Both the position numbers and the translations under genes were made by a program. The notes under the pieces were generated by a model, which was given only the letters and a program-made list of their open reading frames with translations, ran no database searches and was not told where the DNA came from. From the NCBI GenBank assembly GCA_023230535.1, contig JALNXC010000087.1:1-6037 (forward strand): a stretch of DNA of 6,037 nucleotides, given 5' to 3'. Position 1 is the stretch's first letter, and each line of letters starts with the position of its first letter. Shown in pieces: positions 1 through 5,642 of the stretch. The stretch is from Alkaliphilus sp. (lineage in GTDB: Bacteria > Bacillota > Clostridia > Peptostreptococcales > Natronincolaceae).

Positions 1-1
1 A

Positions 2-541
2 GGGGAATGGATCAAGATCGCCGCAGGCCTCGGAGAAAATGCCAAGTATGATGATTGCGCCGTTGTAAGTGAAGAAGACTATGAGTTCAAAGCAAGGGCC
101 ATCGGCGTTACCCTGGGCTACCAAGACAGCGATGTCTCAGGTATAGCTAAAATAAAGATACGGCATACTCAGCTTGCAAACACGGCTGACTATACTCAAT
201 ATGTAGAATTGATTTATAACCCCAAGAAGACGCGGAATTTTAGCTTTGATGAAGATCTAATGCACTTTGCCGGACGGAAAAAGCCCGTAGTCGAACGTGG
301 TGAGCATGAAGACGCAAATATTATGTTGTCGTTTATTGTCCGTGATTCCGAAGAAGTTGAAAAGCTAATCGCCCTGATCAAGCAGAGGCAGACAATACTC
401 CTTAGGGACAGCCGGAAAAAGAAAATGTATTTAAGCATAAACAATTTACAAATTCAAGAGGATTGGATGACTCGGAGGCATGAAGTATCGTTTACGGTTA
501 ATGAAGTTGACTTCCAGGAAGAGATAAAAGAGGTAGAGTAG
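2..541 (+). CDS. Phage tail structural protein, C-terminal part (5' end outside window)
   Basis: The frame is open from base 2 to the TAG at 539-541, giving 179 residues of a protein that begins before the window. An internal TTG at 209 is not a credible start because the frame continues upstream without a stop. The first ~60 residues (starting GEWIKIAAGLGENAKYDDCA) look like the end of a beta-sandwich or fibronectin-like region. The last ~90 residues contain EKLIALIKQRQTILLRDSRK followed by a strand ending SFTVNEVDF. That pattern, an interval loop 'LLRDxR' then a closing beta strand, resembles the C-termini of distal-tail or tail-tip proteins of Gram-positive siphophages. This family assignment is inference from pattern memory. 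The gene sits 2 bp before the hub-like gene, which fits a tail-tip role. It could equally be a larger virion protein with several repeated domains. Confidence 0.7.
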   Translation, partial: GEWIKIAAGLGENAKYDDCAVVSEEDYEFKARAIGVTLGYQDSDVSGIAKIKIRHTQLANTADYTQYVELIYNPKKTRNFSFDEDLMHFAGRKKPVVERGEHEDANIMLSFIVRDSEEVEKLIALIKQRQTILLRDSRKKKMYLSINNLQIQEDWMTRRHEVSFTVNEVDFQEEIKEVE

Positions 542-543
542 CT

Positions 544-1701
544 ATGCCGATTATAAGAGGAACCTTGTTTCCCTTTCTCTTCGGTTCCAAGTTTGGGCCT
601 GATGAGAAGAAGTTTATAACCAAAGAAGATGAAAAATATATACTCCATGCTCGCGACGGCGACAGAAATATTATTTTTGAATACGCTCTTTTGGATGCTG
701 AAGATAACTTCAAAAAAAAACTTGATTCGGTAATTTCCTGCAGAATTGACTATAAAAGCCTTTCTTCGTTAAAACTTAGTGCAAATATCCGGATCAAAGA
801 AGACGTTGACATTGATTATTTAAACGACCGGATCCAGCCGATTATAAAGTTCCAAAAAGGTGAAGCAGTGCTCAGCTTCCCCCTGGGCATACTGCTCTTA
901 AACAGCCCGACCAGGAGAGACCGTAAAAATGCCGTATACCGGGAAATCGAATGCTACTCTAAGCTGCAAATCCTTCAGGAAGATAAATTTGGGGAACGAT
1001 ACTTTATTTCTGCCAGCACAAACTATACAACGGCGGTCTCTCAGATCATAACCAGTGCGGGAGAGACAAAAATTAACATCGTTCCATCTACGGCTATACT
1101 ACAGACAGATAAAGAATACGACATTGAAATGTCCAAGCTGGAAATTATAAACGAGCTGCTAAGCGAAATAAATTACAATTCGTTGCGGGTAGACGTAGAC
1201 GGATACTTTATTTCAGGGCCTTATGTTTTACCTGTGGACCGGCAAATCGAATATGAATATATTGATGATGAACTGTCCGTAATTGTGCCGGAAGTGCTGG
1301 AGGAGCTGGACCTGTTTAACGTCCCCAATGTATTCGTTCGCTACTTAAACAATCCGGAAAGACCTCCGCTCCGCAGCGTATATATAAATGACAATCCTGA
1401 TTCGATCACATCAACGGTAAGCAGGGGCCGGAATATCGTCGACATCCGGGCCGTGGAGGATGTAGCTTCCCAGGAAGCACTGGACGACCTCACACGCAGG
1501 GACGCTTTTAACGCTTCACAGGTATACGGCCATGTGGAATTCGAGACGGCGATCATGCCCTTCCATGGCTATATGAATTGTTTGTTTTTACGTTACCAGC
1601 CTTTAGGGATTGAAGATAAATATATCGAAACAAGCTGGAGTATTGATTGCCGGGCTGGCGGTAAGATGCAGCATACCGTTAGGAAAGTGGTGAATATCTA
1701 A
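544..1701 (+). CDS. Baseplate hub / tail-associated structural protein
   Basis: This 385-residue protein starts at ATG 544, with an AGAGGTAG ribosome binding site at 529-536 and only 2 bp after the previous stop. It has no signal peptide or membrane segment. Segments typical of gp27-like hub proteins in Firmicutes phages are visible: LGILLLNSPTR near residues 114-124, ECYSKLQIL near 136-144, SKLEIINELLSEINYNSLRV near the middle, then ISGPYVLP and EYEYIDDELSV. A further block, QVYGHVEFETAIMP, lies around residues 327-340. These correspond to the alternating beta domains that form a ring at the tail tip in the XkdQ/gp27/Tal group. The likely role is the central baseplate hub joining the tail tube to the receptor-binding complex. 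The family placement comes from recognised motifs, not from a search, and the exact phage family is uncertain. Confidence 0.75.
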   Translation: MPIIRGTLFPFLFGSKFGPDEKKFITKEDEKYILHARDGDRNIIFEYALLDAEDNFKKKLDSVISCRIDYKSLSSLKLSANIRIKEDVDIDYLNDRIQPIIKFQKGEAVLSFPLGILLLNSPTRRDRKNAVYREIECYSKLQILQEDKFGERYFISASTNYTTAVSQIITSAGETKINIVPSTAILQTDKEYDIEMSKLEIINELLSEINYNSLRVDVDGYFISGPYVLPVDRQIEYEYIDDELSVIVPEVLEELDLFNVPNVFVRYLNNPERPPLRSVYINDNPDSITSTVSRGRNIVDIRAVEDVASQEALDDLTRRDAFNASQVYGHVEFETAIMPFHGYMNCLFLRYQPLGIEDKYIETSWSIDCRAGGKMQHTVRKVVNI

Positions 1702-1702
1702 A

Positions 1703-1891
1703 GTGAACTTAAAATTTGCAACGGTGCAGGAAATAATAGCTGGGGGCCTTAAGGTTAAGTTCCACGGCGAGACAGTAACCAGCACTAAAGCGTATAAGAA
1801 GCTGGTAAGCTACACCAGCCCGCAGATTGGGGATAGCGTTGCTATGTTATCTGTAAGCGGAACATATATCATCTTAGGGGAAGTGGAATAA
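1703..1891 (+). CDS. Small beta-barrel-like baseplate protein
   Basis: This 62-residue protein starts at GTG 1703, one base after the hub stop. A purine-rich ribosome binding site (AGGAAAGTGG, 1681-1690) lies inside the end of the preceding gene, so translation is probably coupled. The sequence alternates short strands with glycine turns: FATVQEIIAGGLKVKFHGE, then IGDSVAMLSVSGTYIILGEV. Such a pattern is typical of very small OB-fold or SH3-like barrels found beside hub genes in tail modules, where they resemble a reduced baseplate spike N-terminal domain. The fold call is inference from strand pattern and position. No catalytic residues are visible. Confidence 0.7.
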   Translation: MNLKFATVQEIIAGGLKVKFHGETVTSTKAYKKLVSYTSPQIGDSVAMLSVSGTYIILGEVE

Positions 1892-1904
1892 GGGGTGAGA
1901 AAAT

Positions 1905-2273
1905 ATGATTACCCGGCAATTTAACGTGATGCTCGATACAATGAACCTTTCACCGCTGCAAAGCAATATAACTGTCACACAGAACGACAAAGACGTTGAT
2001 ACGCTGATTATCAAGGTTAAAAAAGGTGAAGATGAGATCGATTATGAAGAAATTGATCACGCAAAAATCGTATTCGAGACAGGGAACAAAACCGTAATCA
2101 CGAAGGATTTAGAGAAAGCGAGTGACCGTTTTACATGCGGCCTGGAGACTGAGGAAACATCTTTTCCGGGAGCTGTTCTGGCCATCGTGCACCTTTACGG
2201 CGCGCTGGGGGAGCGGATCGCCACGGCAAAATTTACTTTTACAGTAGAACGGGACTTGGGAGGTAGTTTATAA
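1905..2273 (+). CDS. BppU-like phage baseplate upper protein (N-terminal domain only)
   Basis: This 122-residue protein starts at ATG 1905, 5 bases after the ribosome binding site AGGGGTGAG (1891-1899). The pattern fits the N-terminal domain of the BppU/DUF2479 family. An initial strand (SNITVTQNDKDVDTLIIKVK) is followed by IDHAKIVFETGNKTVITKDL, then a proline-glycine turn (SFPGAVLAIVHLYG) and the closing strand IATAKFTFTVERDL. BppU proteins anchor receptor-binding proteins to the baseplate and usually carry a longer C-terminal part. Here only the anchoring domain is present. It is immediately followed, with a 1-bp stop/start overlap (TAATG), by the receptor-binding gene, which suggests it is the attachment partner of that protein. 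The family call rests on motif resemblance. Confidence 0.7.
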   Translation: MITRQFNVMLDTMNLSPLQSNITVTQNDKDVDTLIIKVKKGEDEIDYEEIDHAKIVFETGNKTVITKDLEKASDRFTCGLETEETSFPGAVLAIVHLYGALGERIATAKFTFTVERDLGGSL

Positions 2274-3883
2274 TGTTAGACTTAAACGCTAAAAACCTTG
2301 CGCAAACAGAGTTAGCGGAAAATATAAGCGATGAGGCAGTTTCTTTTGTTGTCAAAGACGCTTCGGTGTTGCCCGATGCTCCGTTTAGAGCTTTCATCTT
2401 CAGGCAGGACGCTCAAGGCGAAATCACAGCTTTTGAAGTAGTCGAGGTAGGGAGCGCAGCAAGCAATACCCTGTCCAATGTAGAGCGCGGGTTGGAGGGG
2501 ACAACTGCCCTGCCCTGGAGCTCCGGGGATAAGTTTGCGAATGTAATGACAGCTGAGATGTATACAGGATTAGCCGCAGCAATTAAGTCGCATTTGTCCG
2601 ATTATGCGACATTAAAAGCCATTATAGGCTACACGGACAATGATATATACGGCATTGAAGTAGATATACCTAGTAATGCAACTACTAGACTGGCTGGTGC
2701 AGTTGGGAAAGTAGCAGGTGCCGATTTCGATAATATTAATGCTTTCAAGCGTAGAAGATGTATTGTAGCAGATGATAGAACTGTTTTGGCTTATCACGGT
2801 GATGCGGGCTATACAGAAACAGGAAAAACTACAGTGCAGATAGTAAAGAATGAAACAACATATCCTGTAGGCACCCATGTTCAAGTAATGGTGGAGCAAC
2901 CTAAGTTTTATTATAAACGAGTGCCTTTGCAAATAGAACCTATTGCAAATGGCGTTGGTTCACACTTGAGAAAATGGCGGGATTATATATGTGATTACCC
3001 CATTTACGATTTTAAAGCCCATCCTTGTTTTATTAGGGATGGACGGGAGTATAATTACATTTACTACCCTGCTTACGAAGGTTGTATTTACGATGTATCG
3101 GCATCGAAGTATTTGACAGCAGATGAACAAGTGGCAGACTTTGATGTAGATAAACTATCCTCTATTGCAGGAGTAAAACCTGCTAGTGGATTAACGCAAA
3201 GTCTAACTTTACCCAACACGAGAAAGCTAGCAAATAATCGTGGCGAAGGCTGGCAACAGATGGATGTTCTTGCGCATTATGCCGAAGCAATGCTGATGTC
3301 TATTGAATATGCCACTTTTGATTTTCAAACTGCAATAGGTAGAGGAGTAGTAGACAAAGAAACTGGTACGGGCAATGAATCTGTAAACACAGGTGCAACC
3401 GCCAACTTGGGTAATAGTAGTGGTATGGCAACTGGTACTAACGGATTAGTATCTGTATCATATAGGGGCAGAGAAAACCCCTGGGGGAATATCTGGATAT
3501 GGAATGACGGACTAAATATTGAAGCAAAAAGTATACATGAGGCGTATTGGGCAGATAGTGGGTTTGCGTCTGATATAAAAACATCTCCATATAAAAATTG
3601 TGGTTTTACTTTAGCAAAATCAAACGGGTATATTAGTGCAATAGGATATTCTCAAGAATGTGATTTTATGTATATCCCAAGTGAAACGCTCGGGGCAGAA
3701 AACAGACCATTAAATGATTATTTTTATCAAAATTACACACATGACGGGTTCTTGGTCGCTCTTCTGGGCGGCTTTTGGGGTAATAGGTCGTATGCGGGGG
3801 CGTTCTATTTGAATGTGTTTAATGGTTCGGGTTATCGGAATCGGTATATCGGCGGTGGCCTGCTTTGTTTGCCAAAAAAATAG
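2273..3883 (+). CDS. DGR-diversified tail/receptor-binding protein with C-type-lectin (FGE-like) variable domain
   Basis: This is a 536-residue virion protein. ATG 2273 overlaps the previous stop by one base and has a GGGAGGT ribosome binding site at 2258-2264. Residues 1 to ~105 form a tail-fibre-type adaptor (NVERGLEGTTALPWSSGDKF, 69-88). From ~120 comes a module known from clostridial phage tail proteins: YGIEVDIP, AGAVGKVAGADFDN, PKFYYK at 210-215, and RGRENPWGNIWIWNDG from residue 398. The last part (493-532) is the variable repeat, centred on GGFWGNRSYAGAFYLNVFNG, which is the hallmark of the FGE-sulfatase/C-type-lectin fold used by DGR targets. Fifteen codons there differ in amino acid from the template. 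The inferred role is binding host surface ligands, with diversity supplied by the RT at 4181-5257. Composition shifts from ~50% to ~39% GC after residue ~110, suggesting a fused or swapped C-terminal module. Confidence 0.93.
   Translation: MLDLNAKNLAQTELAENISDEAVSFVVKDASVLPDAPFRAFIFRQDAQGEITAFEVVEVGSAASNTLSNVERGLEGTTALPWSSGDKFANVMTAEMYTGLAAAIKSHLSDYATLKAIIGYTDNDIYGIEVDIPSNATTRLAGAVGKVAGADFDNINAFKRRRCIVADDRTVLAYHGDAGYTETGKTTVQIVKNETTYPVGTHVQVMVEQPKFYYKRVPLQIEPIANGVGSHLRKWRDYICDYPIYDFKAHPCFIRDGREYNYIYYPAYEGCIYDVSASKYLTADEQVADFDVDKLSSIAGVKPASGLTQSLTLPNTRKLANNRGEGWQQMDVLAHYAEAMLMSIEYATFDFQTAIGRGVVDKETGTGNESVNTGATANLGNSSGMATGTNGLVSVSYRGRENPWGNIWIWNDGLNIEAKSIHEAYWADSGFASDIKTSPYKNCGFTLAKSNGYISAIGYSQECDFMYIPSETLGAENRPLNDYFYQNYTHDGFLVALLGGFWGNRSYAGAFYLNVFNGSGYRNRYIGGGLLCLPKK
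3747..3868 (+). repeat. DGR variable repeat (VR) at the 3' end of the target gene
   Basis: This 122-bp segment aligns without gaps to 3920-4041 (offset 173). It differs at 24 positions, 23 of which are adenine in the other copy. It encodes residues 493-532. Amino-acid changes relative to the template frame fall at residues 496, 497, 500, 501, 503, 505, 507, 510, 516, 518, 521, 524, 525, 528 and 529. Silent changes fall at 494, 498, 508 and 530. Invariant framework includes W502, the FYLNV block (511-515) and LLC (530-532). The 3' end (3851-3863) is very GC-rich, 11 of 13 bases, and probably forms part of the initiation-of-mutagenic-homing site. Adenines of TR are replaced by G (15) or T (8), never C. 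Confidence 0.95.
3854..3872 (+). promoter_or_regulatory. Probable initiation of mutagenic homing (IMH) site
   Basis: In characterised DGRs a GC-rich stretch followed by an IMH sequence lies at the 3' end of VR, and the TR copy (IMH*) differs slightly so that TR itself is not overwritten. Here the VR end reads GGTGGCCTGCTTTGTTTGC and the TR end reads AGTGACCTACTTTGTGTTTGC. The differences are three A/G positions and a two-base TG present only in TR (4041-4042). The position and the VR/TR divergence fit the IMH/IMH* rule. The exact limits are inferred. Confidence 0.6.
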
Positions 3884-3899
3884 CAATTAAAAATTGATA
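3881..3899. repeat. Short hairpin just downstream of VR and overlapping the target stop codon
   Basis: CAATT (3884-3888) and AATTG (3892-3896) are perfect inverted copies around an AAA loop. Beyond one G/A mismatch, TA (3881-3882) pairs with TA (3898-3899). The hairpin lies 12 bases past the VR end. In the Bordetella phage DGR a hairpin or cruciform just after IMH stimulates homing, and this one sits in an equivalent place. It is AT-only apart from one pair and has no following T run, so it is not a convincing terminator. Confidence 0.4.
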
Positions 3900-3919
3900 G
3901 GTTTAGGCGAGAAAACATA

Positions 3920-4041
3920 GGTTCTTAGTCACTCATCTAGGCAGCAATTGGAATAATGAGTCGAATGCAGGGACGTTCTATTTGAATGTGAATAATAATT
4001 CGGGTAATCGGAATCAGAATATCGGCAGTGACCTACTTTGT
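3920..4041 (+). repeat. DGR template repeat (TR)
   Basis: This 122-bp non-coding copy of the VR starts 36 bp after the target stop. In the target frame it would read FLVTHLGSNWNNESNAGTFY and then LNVNNNSGNRNQNIGSDLLC, with no stop. It is rich in AAT codons: 11 Asn codons, seven of which are changed in VR. AAY codons are the usual design in TRs, because mutation at their adenines samples many residues without producing a stop. It contains 36 adenines in the coding-equivalent part, of which 23 differ in VR. Its 3' end (IMH*) differs from VR as described for the IMH site. TR RNA is the template for error-prone cDNA. Confidence 0.95.
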
Positions 4042-4157
4042 GTTTGCATCTATACTGTGGAAAGTTTTCTTGCCTTGGCTCTTGCCAAAACACGCAACAG
4101 AAAAAAGAAACCGTGTTGGTAGGTTGATTCTCGAAGGCTCGGTTTTAGAACACAAAG
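4036..4157. repeat. Long-range inverted repeat closing the TR-RT spacer
   Basis: CTTTGTGTT at 4036-4044 is the exact reverse complement of AACACAAAG at 4149-4157. A further T-G wobble lies inside, and beyond one mismatch CT (4033-4034) pairs with AG (4159-4160). The left arm is the last bases of TR plus the TR-specific TG. The right arm ends just before the RT ribosome binding site (4160-4167). As RNA it would close a loop of about 100 nt that contains two smaller hairpins. Confidence 0.55.
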
Positions 4158-4180
4158 CAGAAGGTGATAAAAACAATAAT

Positions 4181-5257
4181 ATGAAAAGACATGGTAATAT
4201 TTATGGACAAATTTATAATTATGAAAATCTAAGATTGGCTCATAAAAAAGCTAGGCGCAATAAAACCTTTTATCAAGAAGTAAGAATGGTAGACAATAAT
4301 GAGGAAAAGTATCTTAAAAGCCTTCAAGCTTCCCTGATTAATAAAACTTACCGCACATCAAATTACGAGGTATTTATTAAAAACGATAGTGGTAAGGAAA
4401 GAGAGATTTATAAACTTCCTTATTATCCTGACAGGATATGTCAATGGGCTATAATGTTGCAAATTGAAGATATTTTATTGAATACTTTTGTTGATTTTAG
4501 TTGTGCATCTATACCATATAAGGGCACTCATTATGCTTTAAGTTTATTAAATAAGTACATGAAAGACAATGAAATCTCCAGATATTGTCTTAAATTAGAC
4601 ATAAAAAAGTTTTTCCCAAACATAGACCACCAAATACTTAAAAAGCTGCTTAGAAAAAAGTTCAAAGACCCTGAATTGTTGTGGTTGTTAGATGAAATTA
4701 TAGATAGCATACCGGAAGGCAAGGGTGTTCCGATTGGAAATTATACAAGTCAATATTTTGCAAACTTCTATTTGACATATTTTGATCACTGGTTGAAAGA
4801 AGTTAAAAGGGTTAAGTATGTCATTCGATATATGGATGATATAGTTATTTTGCATAATGATAAAAAATATTTACACGAATTAAGAAGGGAAATAGAGCGA
4901 TACTTATGGGAGAATCTAAGGCTTGAGCTAAAAGGTAATTATCAAATGTTTCCCAGTAGGGTTCGGGGCATAGATTTTATTGGGTATAGGCATTTTGGCG
5001 ATTATATATTATTGCGAAAATCTACAGCTAAACGGTTAAAAAAGAAAATGCGTAAGATTTTGGTGAAAGTAAAATCTGGGCAGCAAATGTCTTATTCAGA
5101 GTGGTGTAGCGTTAATAGTTACAAGGGTTGGGTAATGTGGTGCAACGGGTACAATTTAACGCAAAAACATATAAAACCGTTAGAGCCATATTGTGAGAAA
5201 TATTATCAGGAGGTGGTTTTAGGTGGCAAGAATAAAAGGAACACAAGAGCAGGTTAA
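4181..5257 (+). CDS. DGR reverse transcriptase
   Basis: The enzyme is 358 residues long when started at ATG 4181 (MKRHGNIYGQ), the usual length for DGR RTs. GAAGGTGA at 4160-4167 is a plausible though distant ribosome binding site. The frame stays open back to a GTG at 4028, but that lies inside TR and is not a likely start. RT landmarks are present. D140 in LKLDIKKFFPNI is the first metal-binding aspartate, and YMDD at 217-220 supplies the catalytic pair. IGNYTSQYFANFYL from residue 185 is the DGR-specific version of motif 4 ([I/L]GxxxSQ), and GIDFIGYRHF lies at 263-272. A basic C-terminus (RLKKKMRKILVKVK) forms the thumb. It should make cDNA from TR RNA with errors at adenines. The gene is the most AT-rich in the window, and its end overlaps the next gene by 35 bp. 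Identification is very secure. Confidence 0.97.
   Translation: MKRHGNIYGQIYNYENLRLAHKKARRNKTFYQEVRMVDNNEEKYLKSLQASLINKTYRTSNYEVFIKNDSGKEREIYKLPYYPDRICQWAIMLQIEDILLNTFVDFSCASIPYKGTHYALSLLNKYMKDNEISRYCLKLDIKKFFPNIDHQILKKLLRKKFKDPELLWLLDEIIDSIPEGKGVPIGNYTSQYFANFYLTYFDHWLKEVKRVKYVIRYMDDIVILHNDKKYLHELRREIERYLWENLRLELKGNYQMFPSRVRGIDFIGYRHFGDYILLRKSTAKRLKKKMRKILVKVKSGQQMSYSEWCSVNSYKGWVMWCNGYNLTQKHIKPLEPYCEKYYQEVVLGGKNKRNTRAG
5208..5216 (+). promoter_or_regulatory. Strong ribosome binding site that fixes a GTG start
   Basis: AGGAGGTGG lies inside the RT coding region, six bases before GTG 5223. Its near-perfect match to the 16S rRNA 3' end supports a GTG start for the 91-residue gene and a 35-bp overlap with the RT end. 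Confidence 0.8.
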
Positions 5258-5498
5258 GCCCGTAGAAGTCATAAAGAATAAGGTATATATGAGAAGAAAT
5301 ATTGTTCGCACTGAGGAAGAAGGTGATGAGGGATTTAGTGGTTGGGAGTATGATGAGATTGAAGTTCCAATAGCTGAATATATGTCCTACATGGAATTAT
5401 TGGGACAGCAGAATACTGATTTAGAATTGCATGTAATTGAACAAGGCCAATATATTACAGATTTAGAGTTACGAATATTAGAATTGGAGGCAAGATAA
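5223..5498 (+). CDS. Small phage tail-region protein with heptad-like C-terminus
   Basis: This 91-residue protein starts at GTG 5223 and overlaps the RT gene by 35 bp. The N-terminal third is basic (MARIKGTQEQVKPVEVIKNK), and the middle carries the acidic/aromatic segment GFSGWEYDEIEVPIAEYMSY. The C-terminus (LGQQNTDLELHVIEQGQYIT, then DLELRILELEAR) has leucines and isoleucines at heptad-like spacing, suggesting a coiled coil. Small proteins with a 'GWEYDE' core and a leucine-rich tail recur directly upstream of XkdX genes in Firmicutes prophages, where they follow the tail fibre gene. Their function is not established. A structural or assembly role near the receptor-binding fibre is inferred from position. 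Confidence 0.8.
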   Translation: MARIKGTQEQVKPVEVIKNKVYMRRNIVRTEEEGDEGFSGWEYDEIEVPIAEYMSYMELLGQQNTDLELHVIEQGQYITDLELRILELEAR

Positions 5499-5499
5499 T

Positions 5500-5631
5500 A
5501 TGTTTAATAATTTAAAAAGCAGGTACGAAAAGGGTTGGGTAAGAGTTGACCAGCTACAGAGATATGTAAAACTAAAAATTATTACAGCAGAAGAATTTAG
5601 ATTAATTTGTAATATGGAATACGAGGCTTAG
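5500..5631 (+). CDS. xkdX: XkdX family small phage protein
   Basis: This 43-residue protein starts at ATG 5500, one base after the previous stop, with TTGGAGG at 5484-5490 as ribosome binding site. The sequence begins MFNNLKSRYEKGWVRVDQLQ and continues RYVKLKIITAEEFRLICN. This fits the XkdX pattern: a short N-terminus, Y-x-K/x-G-W-V, then a helix with K-x-I-T-x-E-E-[FY]. The family is named after a PBSX prophage gene of Bacillus subtilis, sits beside tail fibre genes and has no known biochemical activity. The match is by motif, length and location. Confidence 0.85.
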   Translation: MFNNLKSRYEKGWVRVDQLQRYVKLKIITAEEFRLICNMEYEA

Positions 5632-5642
5632 GGTGTAGGACA

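Larger units (their letters stand above)
3920..4180 (+). ncRNA. Presumed TR-spacer template RNA of the DGR
   Basis: In the Bordetella DGR the functional RNA comprises TR plus about 140 nt of downstream spacer that folds and carries the cDNA priming site. Here TR is followed by a 139-nt non-coding spacer (4042-4180) before the RT start. The spacer contains three nested complementarities. A 5-bp hairpin lies at 4075-4079/4084-4088 with a TCTT loop. A 6-bp stem lies at 4089-4094/4112-4117 with an A-rich loop. A 9-bp outer stem joins 4036-4044 to 4149-4157. No promoter or terminator is clear, so it is probably transcribed as part of the operon. The boundaries are inferred. Confidence 0.6.
3747..5257 (+). 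other. Complete diversity-generating retroelement cassette (VR-TR-RT)
   Basis: Three required parts lie in the usual order on one strand: VR at the end of a lectin-fold gene, TR immediately downstream, and a DGR-type RT. The only usual component missing is an Avd-type accessory gene. The adenine-restricted differences between the repeats show that homing has acted on this locus. The cassette sits inside a tail operon with no flanking repeats or transposase. Confidence 0.95.

Noticed and set aside
209..541. TTG at 209 as a start for a separate 110-residue gene
   Set aside because: The same frame is open back to base 2 with protein-like content and there is no ribosome binding site. It is the end of a larger gene.
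3478..3487. CCCC T GGGGG palindrome
   Set aside because: The one-base loop cannot form a hairpin, and it encodes the conserved NPWGN segment of the target protein.
3894..3922. TTGATA with 17-bp spacing to ATAGGT as a promoter for the TR RNA
   Set aside because: The -10 element matches poorly and the -35 overlaps the hairpin. Without transcript data it is no better than chance in AT-rich DNA.
4028..4180. GTG at 4028 as the reverse transcriptase start, giving a 409-residue protein
   Set aside because: It lies inside the template repeat, lacks a ribosome binding site, and the added 51 residues do not look like an RT N-terminus. ATG 4181 begins with the MKRHGN segment expected for this RT family.
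214..4722. Open frames on the minus strand (for example 2612-2932, 1341-1556 and 4531-4722)
   Set aside because: All lie opposite well-supported + strand genes, have unlikely composition and no ribosome binding sites.
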